A stretch of 14,273 nucleotides of DNA, from assembly GCA_937896505.1 (NCBI GenBank), contig CALBNP010000062.1, positions 1 through 14,273 of the forward strand. The letters run 5' to 3'. How positions within the stretch are numbered: position 1 is the stretch's first letter; each line of letters opens with the position of its first letter. This document shows, one piece after another, positions 6,144 through 13,828 of this stretch. The notes under the pieces are model-generated. The model ran no database searches. It saw only the letters and a list, made by a program, of their open reading frames with translations, and was not told the origin of the DNA. The DNA is from an uncultured Bacteroidales bacterium. Its GTDB lineage: Bacteria > Bacteroidota > Bacteroidia > Bacteroidales > F082. A program made the position numbers and the translations under genes.

Positions 6144-9100
6144 ATGGCAGAAAAAAAATTCATGACTTGTGACGGTAACTGCGCTGCTGCGCACGTCGCA
6201 TACATGTTTAGCGAAGTCGCCGCCATCTATCCTATCACGCCTTCATCACCAATGGCTGAGTACATTGACGAATGGAGCGCAGGCGGCAGAAAGAACATTT
6301 TCAACGAGAATGTTCGCGTTGTTGAAATGCAGGCTGAAAGCGGCGCTGCTGGCGCTGTTCACGGCTCATTGCAGGCCGGTGCCCTCACAAGCACCTTCAC
6401 AGCATCACAGGGTCTGTTGCTGATGATCCCTAACATGTACAAAATCGCCGGTGAATTGCTCCCAGGCGTTTTCCATGTTTCGGCTCGTGCATTGGCAGCT
6501 CAGGCTTTGTCAATCTTCGGTGACCACGCCGACGTCATGGCTTGCCGTCAGACCGGTTTCGCCATGCTGGCAACCAGCTCAGTCCAGGAAATCATGGACT
6601 TGGCTCCAGTCGCTCACCTCGCAGCTATCGAAGGCCGCGTGCCTTTCTTGCACTTCTTCGACGGTTTCCGTACCTCACACGAAATCCAGAAAGTTGAAGC
6701 CACCGACCAGGACGAAGTCGCTAAGCTCGTCAACTGGGAAGCTTTGAACGAATATCGCAAGCGTGCCCTGAATCCTGAACACCCTGTAACACGCGGTACT
6801 GCTCAGAATCCTGACATCTACTTCCAGACACGCGAAGCTCAGAACACTTATTATGATGCCATTCCTGACATCGTCGCCAAGTACATGAAGGAAATGAGCA
6901 AGATCACGGGCCGTGAATATGCTCCTTTCTGCTACTATGGTGCTGCCGATGCCGAAAACATCATCATCTCCATCGGTTCCATCAACGACGTCGTCCGCAC
7001 AGTGGTCGACAAGCTGAACGCCGAAGGCAAGAAGGTCGGTATGGTCAACGTACACCTCTATCGCCCATTCAGCGTGAAGTATCTGTTTGACGTTCTTCCT
7101 AAGACCGTCAAGAAGATTACGGTCCTCGACCGTACCAAGGAACCAGGTGCAAACGGCGATCCGCTCTATCTGGATGTCGTCGAAGCTTTCAAGAACTGCC
7201 CGAACAAGCCTGTCATCGTTGGCGGCCGTTACGGTCTTTCTTCAAAGGACACCACTCCTGCTCACATCCTCTCCGTGTTCAACAACATGGAAGCTGCCGA
7301 ACCAAAGAACCAGTTCACTGTCGGTATCGTCGACGACGTTACCTTCAAGTCACTGCCTATCCTTCCTGAGTTCTCAATCCTTCCAAAGGGAACCTTCGAG
7401 GCTAAGTTCTACGGCCTTGGCGCTGATGGTACTGTGGGTGCTAACAAGAACTCCATTAAGATCATTGGTGACAACACCAACAAATACAGCCAGGCTTACT
7501 TCGACTACGACTCAAAGAAATCAGGCGGCTACACCTGCTCACACCTTCGTTTCGGTGACCAGCCTATCTTGGCTCCTTACCTCGTCGGTACTCCTGACTT
7601 CGTCGCTGTCCACGTTCCTTCATACCTCAGCAAGTATGACTGCCTGAGAGGTCTGAAAGACAATGGCACATTCCTTTACAACTCACCATGGAGCGTTGAG
7701 GAAACCAAGAACAATCTGCCTGATTTCGTGAAGAAGTATCTCGCTCTCCACAAGATCAACATGTACATCATCGATGCTACTAAGATTGCTGCCGAAATCG
7801 GCCTTGGCAACCGTACCAACACCATCCTCCAGAGCGCATTCTTCAAGATTTCTGGCGTTATTCCTTACGACCTGGCAGTCGAACAGATGAAGAAGTTCAT
7901 CGTGAAGAGCTATGGCAAGAAGGGTGAAGACATCGTCAACATGAACTATGCAGCCGTTGACCGTGGCGGTGAAATCGTGAAGGTTGAAATCCCTGCCGAA
8001 TGGGCTCAACTGCCTTGCAGCACCGACTTCGTCTTCATGCACAACGACAACGATCCTGAATTTATTAATAAGGTGATGCGCCCGATGGTTGCTCAGTGCG
8101 GTAACGACCTGCCTGTTAGCGCCTTCAAGGAAATCATCGACGGCACATTCCCAGCTGGCACCACCGCTTACGAAAAGCGTGGCGTCGCTACCGTGGTTCC
8201 TGAATGGAATCCTGCAAACTGCATCCAGTGCAACCAGTGCTCACTGATTTGCCCTCACGCAGCTATCCGTCCAGTGGTTATGACCGATGCTGAAATGGCA
8301 GCAGCTCCTGCTGGCATGAAGGCAGCCGACATGAAGATGCCAAAGGAATTGGCCGGCATGCACTTCCGTATGCAGGTTTCAGTCCTCGACTGCACAGGTT
8401 GCGGCAACTGCGCCGACATCTGCCCTGCTAAGGAAAAGGCATTGGTGATGAAACCTCTCGAAAGCCAGATGGCTGAAGTCGAGAACTGGGAATATGGCCA
8501 GAAGAAAGTCACCTACAAGGACAACATGATTGACAAGTTCGCCAACGTGAAGAACAGCCAGTTTGCTCAGCCTCTGTTTGAGTTCTCAGGCGCTTGCGCT
8601 GGTTGCGGTGAAACACCTTACATCAAGTGCCTCACCCAGTTGTTCGGCGAAAGAATGATGATTGCCAACGCAACAGGTTGCTCATCAATTTACGGCGGTT
8701 CGGCTCCTGCAACTCCATACTGCAAGAACAACAGAAGCGGTAAGGGCGTGGCTTGGGCTAACTCACTGTTCGAAGACAATGCTGAATTCGGCCTCGGTAT
8801 GGCTACCGCTACCCGCAAGATGCGCGACCGCGTTGAACGCATCATGAAGGAAGCTATCGCCAACTGCCAGTGCTGCTCAGCAGAACTGAAGGCTATGTTC
8901 CAGGAATGGATTGACAACCGCGAAGACGGCGTCAAGACCATGGAACTGGCTCCTAAGATTGTTGCTGCTTGCGAAGCTTGCGGCTGCGACTACTGCAAAC
9001 AAATCATCGACCTCAAGGATCACCTCACCAAGAAGAGCCAGTGGATCTTCGGCGGTGACGGTTGGGCTTACGATATCGGCTTCGGCGGCTTAGACCACGT

Positions 9101-9686
9101 TTTGGCTTCTGGTGAAGATGTCAACGTTCTCGTCGTCGATACTGAAGTCTACTCAAATACTGGCGGTCAGTCATCAAAGGCTACTCCAGCTGGTGCTGTC
9201 GCCAAGTTTGCCGCTTCAGGTAAGAAGGTTCGCAAGAAAGACCTCGGCATGATTGCCAAGAGCTATGGTTACGTCTATGTGGCACAAGTCGCTATGGGCG
9301 CTTCACAGGCTCAGTACTTCAAGGTAATCAAGGAAGCTGAAGCTTACCACGGACCATCATTGATCATTTGCTACGCACCTTGCATCAACCACGGCATTAA
9401 GATTGGCATGGGCCACTCACAACTCGAAGAGAAGCTCGCCGTCGAATGTGGTTACTGGCATCTGTGGCACTTCAACCCAGAAGAGGAAGAAGCTGGCCAG
9501 AACGGCTTCCACTTAGACAGCAAGGAACCCGACTGGAGCAAGTTCCAGCAGTTCATCATGGGTGAAGTCCGTTACAACTCACTGCTGAAGACCTTCCCAG
9601 AAGAAGCTAAGGAACTCTTCGCCAAGACCGAACAGTTTGCCAAGCTGAGATACGAAGGCTACAAGAAGCTGAGCGAAAACAAGTAA
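6144..9686 (+). CDS. nifJ: pyruvate:ferredoxin (flavodoxin) oxidoreductase
   Basis: 1180-residue single-chain PFOR. It oxidatively decarboxylates pyruvate with CoA to acetyl-CoA and CO2, passing electrons to ferredoxin or flavodoxin in the cytoplasm of anaerobes. All domains are present in order. The N-terminal pyruvate/TPP domain has YPITPSSP (29-36) and E65. The transketolase-C-like and CoA-binding domain covers about 255-400, and a gamma/EKR domain follows. The ferredoxin domain has two 4Fe-4S motifs: C693, C696, C699, C703 and C750, C753, C756, C760. The C-terminal TPP domain has the proximal-cluster CAGCG (818-822), GDG (971-973) and NTGGQ, ending with YAPCINHG. Length matches the family (about 1170-1190). 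Codon choice is strongly biased and the gene has a perfect promoter and terminator, which fits high expression. It appears monocistronic and intact. Confidence 0.98.
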   Translation: MAEKKFMTCDGNCAAAHVAYMFSEVAAIYPITPSSPMAEYIDEWSAGGRKNIFNENVRVVEMQAESGAAGAVHGSLQAGALTSTFTASQGLLLMIPNMYKIAGELLPGVFHVSARALAAQALSIFGDHADVMACRQTGFAMLATSSVQEIMDLAPVAHLAAIEGRVPFLHFFDGFRTSHEIQKVEATDQDEVAKLVNWEALNEYRKRALNPEHPVTRGTAQNPDIYFQTREAQNTYYDAIPDIVAKYMKEMSKITGREYAPFCYYGAADAENIIISIGSINDVVRTVVDKLNAEGKKVGMVNVHLYRPFSVKYLFDVLPKTVKKITVLDRTKEPGANGDPLYLDVVEAFKNCPNKPVIVGGRYGLSSKDTTPAHILSVFNNMEAAEPKNQFTVGIVDDVTFKSLPILPEFSILPKGTFEAKFYGLGADGTVGANKNSIKIIGDNTNKYSQAYFDYDSKKSGGYTCSHLRFGDQPILAPYLVGTPDFVAVHVPSYLSKYDCLRGLKDNGTFLYNSPWSVEETKNNLPDFVKKYLALHKINMYIIDATKIAAEIGLGNRTNTILQSAFFKISGVIPYDLAVEQMKKFIVKSYGKKGEDIVNMNYAAVDRGGEIVKVEIPAEWAQLPCSTDFVFMHNDNDPEFINKVMRPMVAQCGNDLPVSAFKEIIDGTFPAGTTAYEKRGVATVVPEWNPANCIQCNQCSLICPHAAIRPVVMTDAEMAAAPAGMKAADMKMPKELAGMHFRMQVSVLDCTGCGNCADICPAKEKALVMKPLESQMAEVENWEYGQKKVTYKDNMIDKFANVKNSQFAQPLFEFSGACAGCGETPYIKCLTQLFGERMMIANATGCSSIYGGSAPATPYCKNNRSGKGVAWANSLFEDNAEFGLGMATATRKMRDRVERIMKEAIANCQCCSAELKAMFQEWIDNREDGVKTMELAPKIVAACEACGCDYCKQIIDLKDHLTKKSQWIFGGDGWAYDIGFGGLDHVLASGEDVNVLVVDTEVYSNTGGQSSKATPAGAVAKFAASGKKVRKKDLGMIAKSYGYVYVAQVAMGASQAQYFKVIKEAEAYHGPSLIICYAPCINHGIKIGMGHSQLEEKLAVECGYWHLWHFNPEEEEAGQNGFHLDSKEPDWSKFQQFIMGEVRYNSLLKTFPEEAKELFAKTEQFAKLRYEGYKKLSENK

Positions 9687-9707
9687 TAAATCTTATTACT
9701 CAATACC

Positions 9708-9742
9708 AAGTTGGGCAGCTCGCAAGGGCTGCCCAACTTTTA
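9708..9742 (+). terminator. strong terminator of nifJ
   Basis: Perfect 12-bp stem AAGTTGGGCAGC/GCTGCCCAACTT (9708-9719 with 9728-9739), 8-nt loop, then a short T run. Only 27 bp separate it from the next start codon, leaving no room for a recognisable promoter between them. Confidence 0.85.
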
Positions 9743-9769
9743 ATAACAATAGGGAAAAATATATTAAAT

Positions 9770-10475
9770 ATGTCTCAAGATAGCAATTGGAACGATGGTG
9801 ATGAAAGACTTGTTCTTTATCTTGATATTATGGGTTTTAAAGAACGAGTGTCGCAGACCGCAATAAGCACCCTAAAAGAGCAGTTGTTAGCTTTTAAGCG
9901 AAAAAACAACAGATTAAAACCATTATTGTATAATACTGGTGGAGGAATTAGAAGAGACTTCCTTAAGATGGCACAATTTTCAGATTCAATAGTTGTAATA
10001 TCTCAAAAATCTTCTATAGAGGATCTGAATAGAATAACGAAAGCTTCAGTAGTATTAATGCAAACTGCGATGGAATCGGGATTCGCACTTCGTGGATCTA
10101 TTGCAGCTGGCAAGATGATATTTGATGAAACGAATCAGTTGTTTTTTTGGTAAGGCATTGGTTGACGCATACTTGCTCGAGGAAGATTTGGCTTTTTATG
10201 GTGTGGTGTTTCACCATACTGCTGAAAAATTGGTTAAAGAATCTTTGGCCAATAATAATAAAAATGGCATTTACTTGCCAATCGAAGATGTTGTGTTGCC
10301 AACAAAGAAAGGCAAAATAAGGCACTTTCATGTTGCATGGTACAAAACGAAAAGAGATTTGTCAGAAGGAAATATTGTTAATGATGCACTTGGATGGCTT
10401 ACGACTTTACGAGAAAGCGTATCAGGGTCACCGAGAACCTACTTAGATAATACTAAAGAATTAGTCGAATTATAA
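9770..10475 (+). pseudogene. cyclase-fold-like protein gene, broken by one extra T
   Basis: Two frames make one protein of about 234 residues. The first part is 9770-10153 (127 codons, starting MSQDSNWNDGDERLVLYLD). The second is the frame running to 10475, resuming as FGKALVDAYLLEEDLAFYG. The break is at a run of seven T residues (10142-10148); with six, the text reads NQLFFGKALVDAY without interruption. The first half has YLDIMGFKERV with D19, then FSDSIVV with D72, then GFALRGSIAAGKM. This resembles the metal-binding layout of class III nucleotidyl cyclase folds (Asp on the first strand, Asp on the next hairpin) and a widespread uncharacterised DILGF-type family. Catalysis is not shown. 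The base composition is AT-rich, unlike nifJ. No own promoter is visible. The LRR gene starts 17 bp downstream. The extra T could be a mutation, a phase-variable state or a sequencing error. Confidence 0.6.
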
Positions 10476-10492
10476 AAGCACTCATAATTATT

Positions 10493-12268
10493 ATGAAAGA
10501 TGTTGAATGCACATTAGTGATTTCAAAACATAAGCAATTTAGTTGTGCTGACATTAGTGCATCGGTTACTGCTCTTAAAATGAAATGGGAAGATGACTCT
10601 GAGGGTTTTATGTATGAAATAAATGATCGTCTTTATGAACTTCGAAAATGGTTGGACGATTTATTAAGTGCTCCTAATATAATTCGGGTCTTGGATTTAT
10701 CTGAACTATGCTGGTTCTCTTCCTCTTACTATCATTTGTTTAGGCATGATAATTGTCAATTAGAAGAGTTATATCTTCCTGAATCAGAAGGGCCTTCATT
10801 AGATATTGATATTATTACACTAAAAGTTCTTTCTGCTCCTGGAGCAATCTCAATTTATTTGCACGGAACTCCAAAGTTAACCAAAATTGTATTTGGAAAA
10901 CATCTGAGAGAATTGCATCTCAAGAATGTGGGGATTCCAAATATAAAGATTCCTTCTTCAATAACATCTCTTAAGATTGTCGGTTGTAAAAATATCAGAG
11001 AAATTATTATTCCTGATGGCATCAGATTGGCGGCTTATGCGCTTTCCAAAAATGAGAACCTTGAAAAAGTTGCACTTCCAAAAAGCTTACCAATTATTGA
11101 ACCTTATCTTTTTGAAGGGTGCAAAAGTTTAAGGATTATTAAAGGCGGTAAAAATTTGAAATATATTTTCCCATCAGCATTTAACGGATGTACATCACTT
11201 GAAAGTATAGTATGTCCTAATATCTGTAAATATGTAACAAATGAACCGTCAGAATTAGAGTGGATGAAATTTAGAAGTACAATTCGTACTGAGAAAGAAG
11301 AAGAATCATATTATTCAAAGTTCATATCTGAACTGAAGAAAAGTAATATCAGCAATGTGTCAAGTTATATTACTCAGAAATATTTTCCTTTAGAAATTGA
11401 CGAAGTAGTTTGCTTAGGGTTTATGCATTACATGCATACTGACGATGGCTGGATTTTTTGGTCTCTTCGAAAAGGTAGATATTTTTCTTTGCCATCTGGA
11501 ATTAGAAACAAATACACAAAAGGGGATATATTTAAGGTTCTTGTATGTGAAAAAAAAGTATTTTATGAAGATGGTAAGATTAATGTTTATCATACACTGC
11601 CTGTTATTAGTTTATACAAGAAGGAAAAACTTACCGATGAAAAGTTTTGGGAAGAATGCGGAGAAGAAGAAAACACTATAAATTCAAAAATACAAGAATA
11701 TAAAAATATTTCTTCTTTTGTTTCAGGGAAAATCCTTTTCCCACAAGAATGTCAAGACATTGAGAGAAATGTGTTATCATTGAACATAAACGACATTGTT
11801 GATTCATACGATGTAAAGGTTCGTACTTGGTGGCAAAGCCGTCCTGGTAAAGATGATGACGAATGGTATGAAAAAATTGTCACTTCCAAATATTCTGATG
11901 TTTATTTAGAAAAATTCTTACCACAGGATAGTGAAAAGAGTTATTCCAGTGGTGGTTCTCGCCCTTGGTTAGATTATGGCGAGTCAGAGACAAAACAGTT
12001 ACAAGCTGATGCAGATGAACGAACGAAGTCGCTAAAGGCAAATGCATTGCGAAAATATTCACAAATAGAACATATACGAACGTTGATAGTGGAAAAAGCA
12101 AAAGAACAAATCGATATTGCCGTGGAGATTGAACGTAAATATCACATTAATGCAGCTATCAGATTCCTTTATAATGTAGAATTAGGAGAATTTTTCCATG
12201 AGAGACAAGAAAGATTACTTTCCTTTAGATTGTCTGATGTTATACTTGGTGCAAGTGCGTTCAAATAA
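10493..12268 (+). CDS. cytoplasmic leucine-rich-repeat protein, function unknown
   Basis: 591 residues, with no signal peptide or membrane segment. After an N-terminal part (1-60), LRRs of the BspA/LRR_5 kind run from about 63 to 245. The clearest are ENLEKVALPKSLPIIEPYLF and EGCKSLRIIKGGKNLKYIF, followed by PSAFNGCTSLESIVCP. The middle (about 255-480) is not recognised; it contains GWIFWSLRKGRYFSLPSG and VRTWWQSRPGKDDDEWYEKIV. The C-terminus (about 495-580) is charged, helical and probably coiled coil (ETKQLQADADERTKSLKANA onward). The gene is strongly AT-rich (one counted 60-base line, 11281-11340, is 28% GC, against 57% for nifJ line 8701-8760), which suggests horizontal origin. It lies 17 bp after the cyclase-like gene on the same strand and is probably co-transcribed with it. 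The partnership suggests a sensor/effector pair, by inference only. Confidence 0.7.
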   Translation: MKDVECTLVISKHKQFSCADISASVTALKMKWEDDSEGFMYEINDRLYELRKWLDDLLSAPNIIRVLDLSELCWFSSSYYHLFRHDNCQLEELYLPESEGPSLDIDIITLKVLSAPGAISIYLHGTPKLTKIVFGKHLRELHLKNVGIPNIKIPSSITSLKIVGCKNIREIIIPDGIRLAAYALSKNENLEKVALPKSLPIIEPYLFEGCKSLRIIKGGKNLKYIFPSAFNGCTSLESIVCPNICKYVTNEPSELEWMKFRSTIRTEKEEESYYSKFISELKKSNISNVSSYITQKYFPLEIDEVVCLGFMHYMHTDDGWIFWSLRKGRYFSLPSGIRNKYTKGDIFKVLVCEKKVFYEDGKINVYHTLPVISLYKKEKLTDEKFWEECGEEENTINSKIQEYKNISSFVSGKILFPQECQDIERNVLSLNINDIVDSYDVKVRTWWQSRPGKDDDEWYEKIVTSKYSDVYLEKFLPQDSEKSYSSGGSRPWLDYGESETKQLQADADERTKSLKANALRKYSQIEHIRTLIVEKAKEQIDIAVEIERKYHINAAIRFLYNVELGEFFHERQERLLSFRLSDVILGASAFK

Positions 12269-12353
12269 TCATAATAGATAATGATAAGTAGAACAAATGT
12301 TTCAGAAAACAAATTCAAATTATCATTATTTTGTCCCATCCAATTCATCCACT

Positions 12354-12686
12354 ATGTCCGACCGTTTCAACAACATCTATCGCATTCCGTCGGCGCGTGC
12401 CGCGTGGCACGATTACGATGGCGGTTTCTATCATGTGACGATTTGCACGGCAAACCGCGACGGTTATTTTGGAAAAATCACCGTCGGCAAGGATGGCAAT
12501 GTCATGGAATTGTCGCCCATCGGGGAATATGCCATGCAGCAATTCCAGAATGTGAAAGAACATTATCCGTATGCCGAAATCCCGTGTTTCATCGTCATGC
12601 CCGATCACATTCACGCTATTGTGTATCTTGACTGTAGAGACGCGATTCATCGCGTCTGCTTAATGACGCGAAAGCATCTTGAATAA
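12354..12686 (+). pseudogene. RAYT (REP-associated tyrosine transposase), N-terminal half
   Basis: Y1/HUH transposase family protein that acts on REP palindromes. From ATG 12354 the frame gives the usual N-terminus (MSDRFNNIYRIPSARAAWHD), then GGFYHVTICTANRDGYFGKI, SPIGEYAMQQF and IPCFIVMPDHIHAIVYL with the HUH motif HIH. Homology stops at about 12632. The frame then runs through a REP-type palindrome (encoding CRDAIHRVC) and ends at TAA 12684-12686 inside a terminator-bearing repeat. The catalytic C-terminal half (AISKFAHENDIPFAWQTRFHD) is missing here but appears in the same orientation at 14115-14273. So this is one half of a gene separated by about 1.2 kb of inserted DNA. The start could also be ATG 12297, but conserved residues begin after 12354. 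Confidence 0.8.
12634..12657 (+). repeat. REP-type palindrome at the RAYT break
   Basis: AGACGCG/CGCGTCT (12638-12644 with 12651-12657), loop ATTCAT, preceded by GTAG as in the palindromes near 13.83-14.1 kb. It lies in frame with the RAYT coding sequence and is read as RDAIHRV. Confidence 0.7.
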
Positions 12687-12726
12687 TATGAAAAATCCGC
12701 CTTGCGAAAGTGAGGCGGATTTTTTT
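12670..12726 (+). repeat. terminator-bearing direct repeat, left copy
   Basis: 57 bases from GAAAGCATCTTGAATAA through the hairpin and its T run; about 54 positions match the right copy at 13771-13828. Within it, AAATCCGCC/GGCGGATTT (12693-12701 with 12714-12722) followed by T residues to 12726 is a typical Rho-independent terminator for transcripts arriving from the RAYT side. Confidence 0.85.
12693..12726 (+). terminator. terminator in the left repeat
   Basis: A 9-bp stem, AAATCCGCC/GGCGGATTT, with a 12-nt loop and a T run. Its last T residues plus G12727 also form the TTTG -33 box of the next promoter, so terminator and promoter overlap. Confidence 0.8.
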
Positions 12727-12756
12727 GCCTTGGTTCCTGAAGAAATGCTATTTTTG
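12724..12756 (+). promoter_or_regulatory. promoter of the DUF3791-DUF3990 operon
   Basis: TTTG (12724-12727), 21 nt, then TATTTTTG (12749-12756), matching TAnnTTTG; the spacing is two longer than the 19 seen before nifJ. Transcription would start near 12763, about 75 nt before the first ATG. Confidence 0.55.
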
Positions 12757-12836
12757 CCACGCCGTTGGCTAAATGACTTCCAGAAGTTTAGAAGGTCGGC
12801 GCGAAATTGTTATAAATGAAAGTCCCCTAAAGAAAA

Positions 12837-13055
12837 ATGGTTATGACTGACAACAAACAATTGGCGAAGTTGGAGTTTGTCTCCTTCTGCATAGAGCAAT
12901 ATAAAATGGTCACAAAAAGTACCGGGCGTGATGTAGAACAAATGTTTCAGCAAAAGGGTGTCATCGAGTTTCTGCTGAAACATTACGAGGTGCTGCACAC
13001 ACAAGGAGAACAGGCTATATTGAACGAGATTGACGAATACCTAAAACACCATTAA
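12837..13055 (+). CDS. DUF3791-family small protein (putative antitoxin-side partner)
   Basis: 72 residues, all helical in appearance. LAKLEFVSFCIEQYKMVTKS, then TGRDVEQMFQQKGVIEFLLK and HYEVLHTQGEQAILNEIDEYL, is the pattern I associate with DUF3791: an N-terminal helix, a Ser/Thr-Gly loop, then a phenylalanine/isoleucine-rich helix and the Y-x-x-L-H-T motif. It is the first gene of a three-gene operon, 2 bp before the DUF3990 gene. By position and size it could be an antitoxin or adaptor, which is inference. ATG 12837 is used; ATG 12843 (MTDNKQ) is an equally possible start. Confidence 0.75.
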   Translation: MVMTDNKQLAKLEFVSFCIEQYKMVTKSTGRDVEQMFQQKGVIEFLLKHYEVLHTQGEQAILNEIDEYLKHH

Positions 13056-13057
13056 AA

Positions 13058-13537
13058 ATGATACTCTATCACGGAAGTCTTGAGGTTGTGGAACTGCCAC
13101 AGATACTTGAAGCCAATCGTCCGCTTGATTTTGGCACAGGATTCTATACAACGACCAGCTTTCAACAAGCCCATCGTTGGGTAAAGTTGCGTATGGAGCA
13201 GAATAATGCCTCGCATGGTTTTATCAATATGTATGAATACACTCCGGCAAAGGGTTTGCACACACGACGTTTTCAGTCGGCAAATGAAGCGTGGGTTGAT
13301 TTTGTTCATGCCAACCGCTCGGTACAGGACTATAAGCACGATTATGACATCGTGACAGGCCCGGTTGCCAATGATAACGTCTATCTCAGTTTTAACCTCT
13401 ACGAGTCAGGCATTATCACGAAACGGGAACTTATCCGCAGGCTAAAGACATATAAATTGGTTGACCAACTGCTTTTCCATACAGAACGGTCATTGGCAAC
13501 ACTTAAATACATTGGCAATAAGGAGGTGAAAATATGA
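13058..13537 (+). CDS. DUF3990 protein, ADP-ribosyltransferase-like (putative toxin)
   Basis: 159 residues. The N-terminus MILYHGSLEVVE, then LDFGTGFYTTTSFQQAHRW, is the DUF3990 signature. It resembles the H-Y part of the H-Y-E/D class of ADP-ribosyltransferase folds: H5 in YHGS, Y30 in GFYTT, followed by an Ala-rich helix. The later block DYDIVTGPVANDNVYLSF (95-112) is also typical. A third catalytic acidic residue cannot be assigned with confidence. It has no signal peptide. Starting 2 bp after the DUF3791 stop and overlapping the third gene by 4 bp (ATGA at 13534), it is tightly coupled to both. The arrangement fits a toxin-antitoxin-like unit; toxicity is a prediction from fold and context. 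Confidence 0.78.
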   Translation: MILYHGSLEVVELPQILEANRPLDFGTGFYTTTSFQQAHRWVKLRMEQNNASHGFINMYEYTPAKGLHTRRFQSANEAWVDFVHANRSVQDYKHDYDIVTGPVANDNVYLSFNLYESGIITKRELIRRLKTYKLVDQLLFHTERSLATLKYIGNKEVKI

Positions 13538-13761
13538 ACCAGCCCAAGATAACCCAGGACAACGTGCATCTGCTGTTGCCCAACAAAGTGGCGCAGCTAG
13601 CCAGCCGTTTATTGCAAAATGGTGTTGCTGCCGATATGCCCGCAGCTTTGAATATGGTATATTCTTCGTCCGTGTATGCCAATCTGGAACAAGAAAAGAC
13701 GAAATATTGGTGGATGGGTATTAACGCTCTATATGTTGATTTGATAACAGAACTCGTTTGA
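13534..13761 (+). CDS. third small protein of the DUF3791/DUF3990 operon
   Basis: 75 residues, overlapping the DUF3990 gene by ATGA, so translation is probably coupled. The sequence (LLPNKVAQLASRLLQNGVA, then DMPAALNMVYSSSVYANLEQ and WWMGINALYVDLITEL) looks helical. It carries the A-L-x-x-x-Y-x-S-x-x-Y pattern I have seen in small proteins beside DUF3990. I cannot name a family. It may be an antitoxin or a second partner. Its stop is 9 bp before the right terminator-bearing repeat, so the operon ends cleanly at 13828. Confidence 0.65.
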   Translation: MNQPKITQDNVHLLLPNKVAQLASRLLQNGVAADMPAALNMVYSSSVYANLEQEKTKYWWMGINALYVDLITELV

Positions 13762-13770
13762 GTCCGTTAT

Positions 13771-13828
13771 GAAAGCATCTTGAATAAAATGGAAAATCCG
13801 CCTTGCGAAAGTAAGGCGGATTTTTTTT
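13771..13828 (+). repeat. terminator-bearing direct repeat, right copy
   Basis: Second copy of 12670-12726 with three substitutions and one extra T. The copies begin 1101 bp apart, a multiple of three. This copy terminates the small operon and abuts the first REP palindrome (GTAGAGACG begins at 13829). Confidence 0.85.
13794..13828 (+). terminator. terminator of the DUF3791-DUF3990 operon
   Basis: Stem AAATCCGCC/GGCGGATTT (13794-13802 with 13815-13823), 12-nt loop, with the T run continuing to 13828. It lies 32 bp after the last stop codon. Confidence 0.85.

Larger units (their letters stand above)
12631..13828 (+). mobile_element. putative insertion carrying the DUF3791/DUF3990 operon inside a RAYT gene
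   Basis: RAYT N-terminal coding sequence stops at about 12632 and RAYT-linker frame is open again from 13863. Between them lies a cassette of three co-directional genes with its own promoter and terminator, bracketed by near-identical repeats (12670-12726 and 13771-13828) and by palindromes (12638-12657 and 13832-13853). TGTAGAGACG occurs at both outer edges (12633-12642 and 13828-13837). The cassette carries no transposase of its own, so it was moved by recombination or in trans. The exact ends are uncertain. Confidence 0.55.

Noticed and set aside
10139..10153. Programmed -1 frameshift at the T7 run
   Set aside because: The joined frame needs +1 (or -2), not -1, and no pseudoknot or stimulator was recognised, so an indel is simpler.
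12281..12631. 116-codon frame overlapping the RAYT start
   Set aside because: It is in another frame from the recognisable RAYT sequence and shows no protein features.
12727..12836. Short open reading stretch encoding a PEEMLFLPRRWLNDF-like peptide
   Set aside because: It has no clear start of its own beyond an internal ATG, no recognised homology, and it covers the operon promoter and leader; it is more likely non-coding or an unidentifiable gene scrap.
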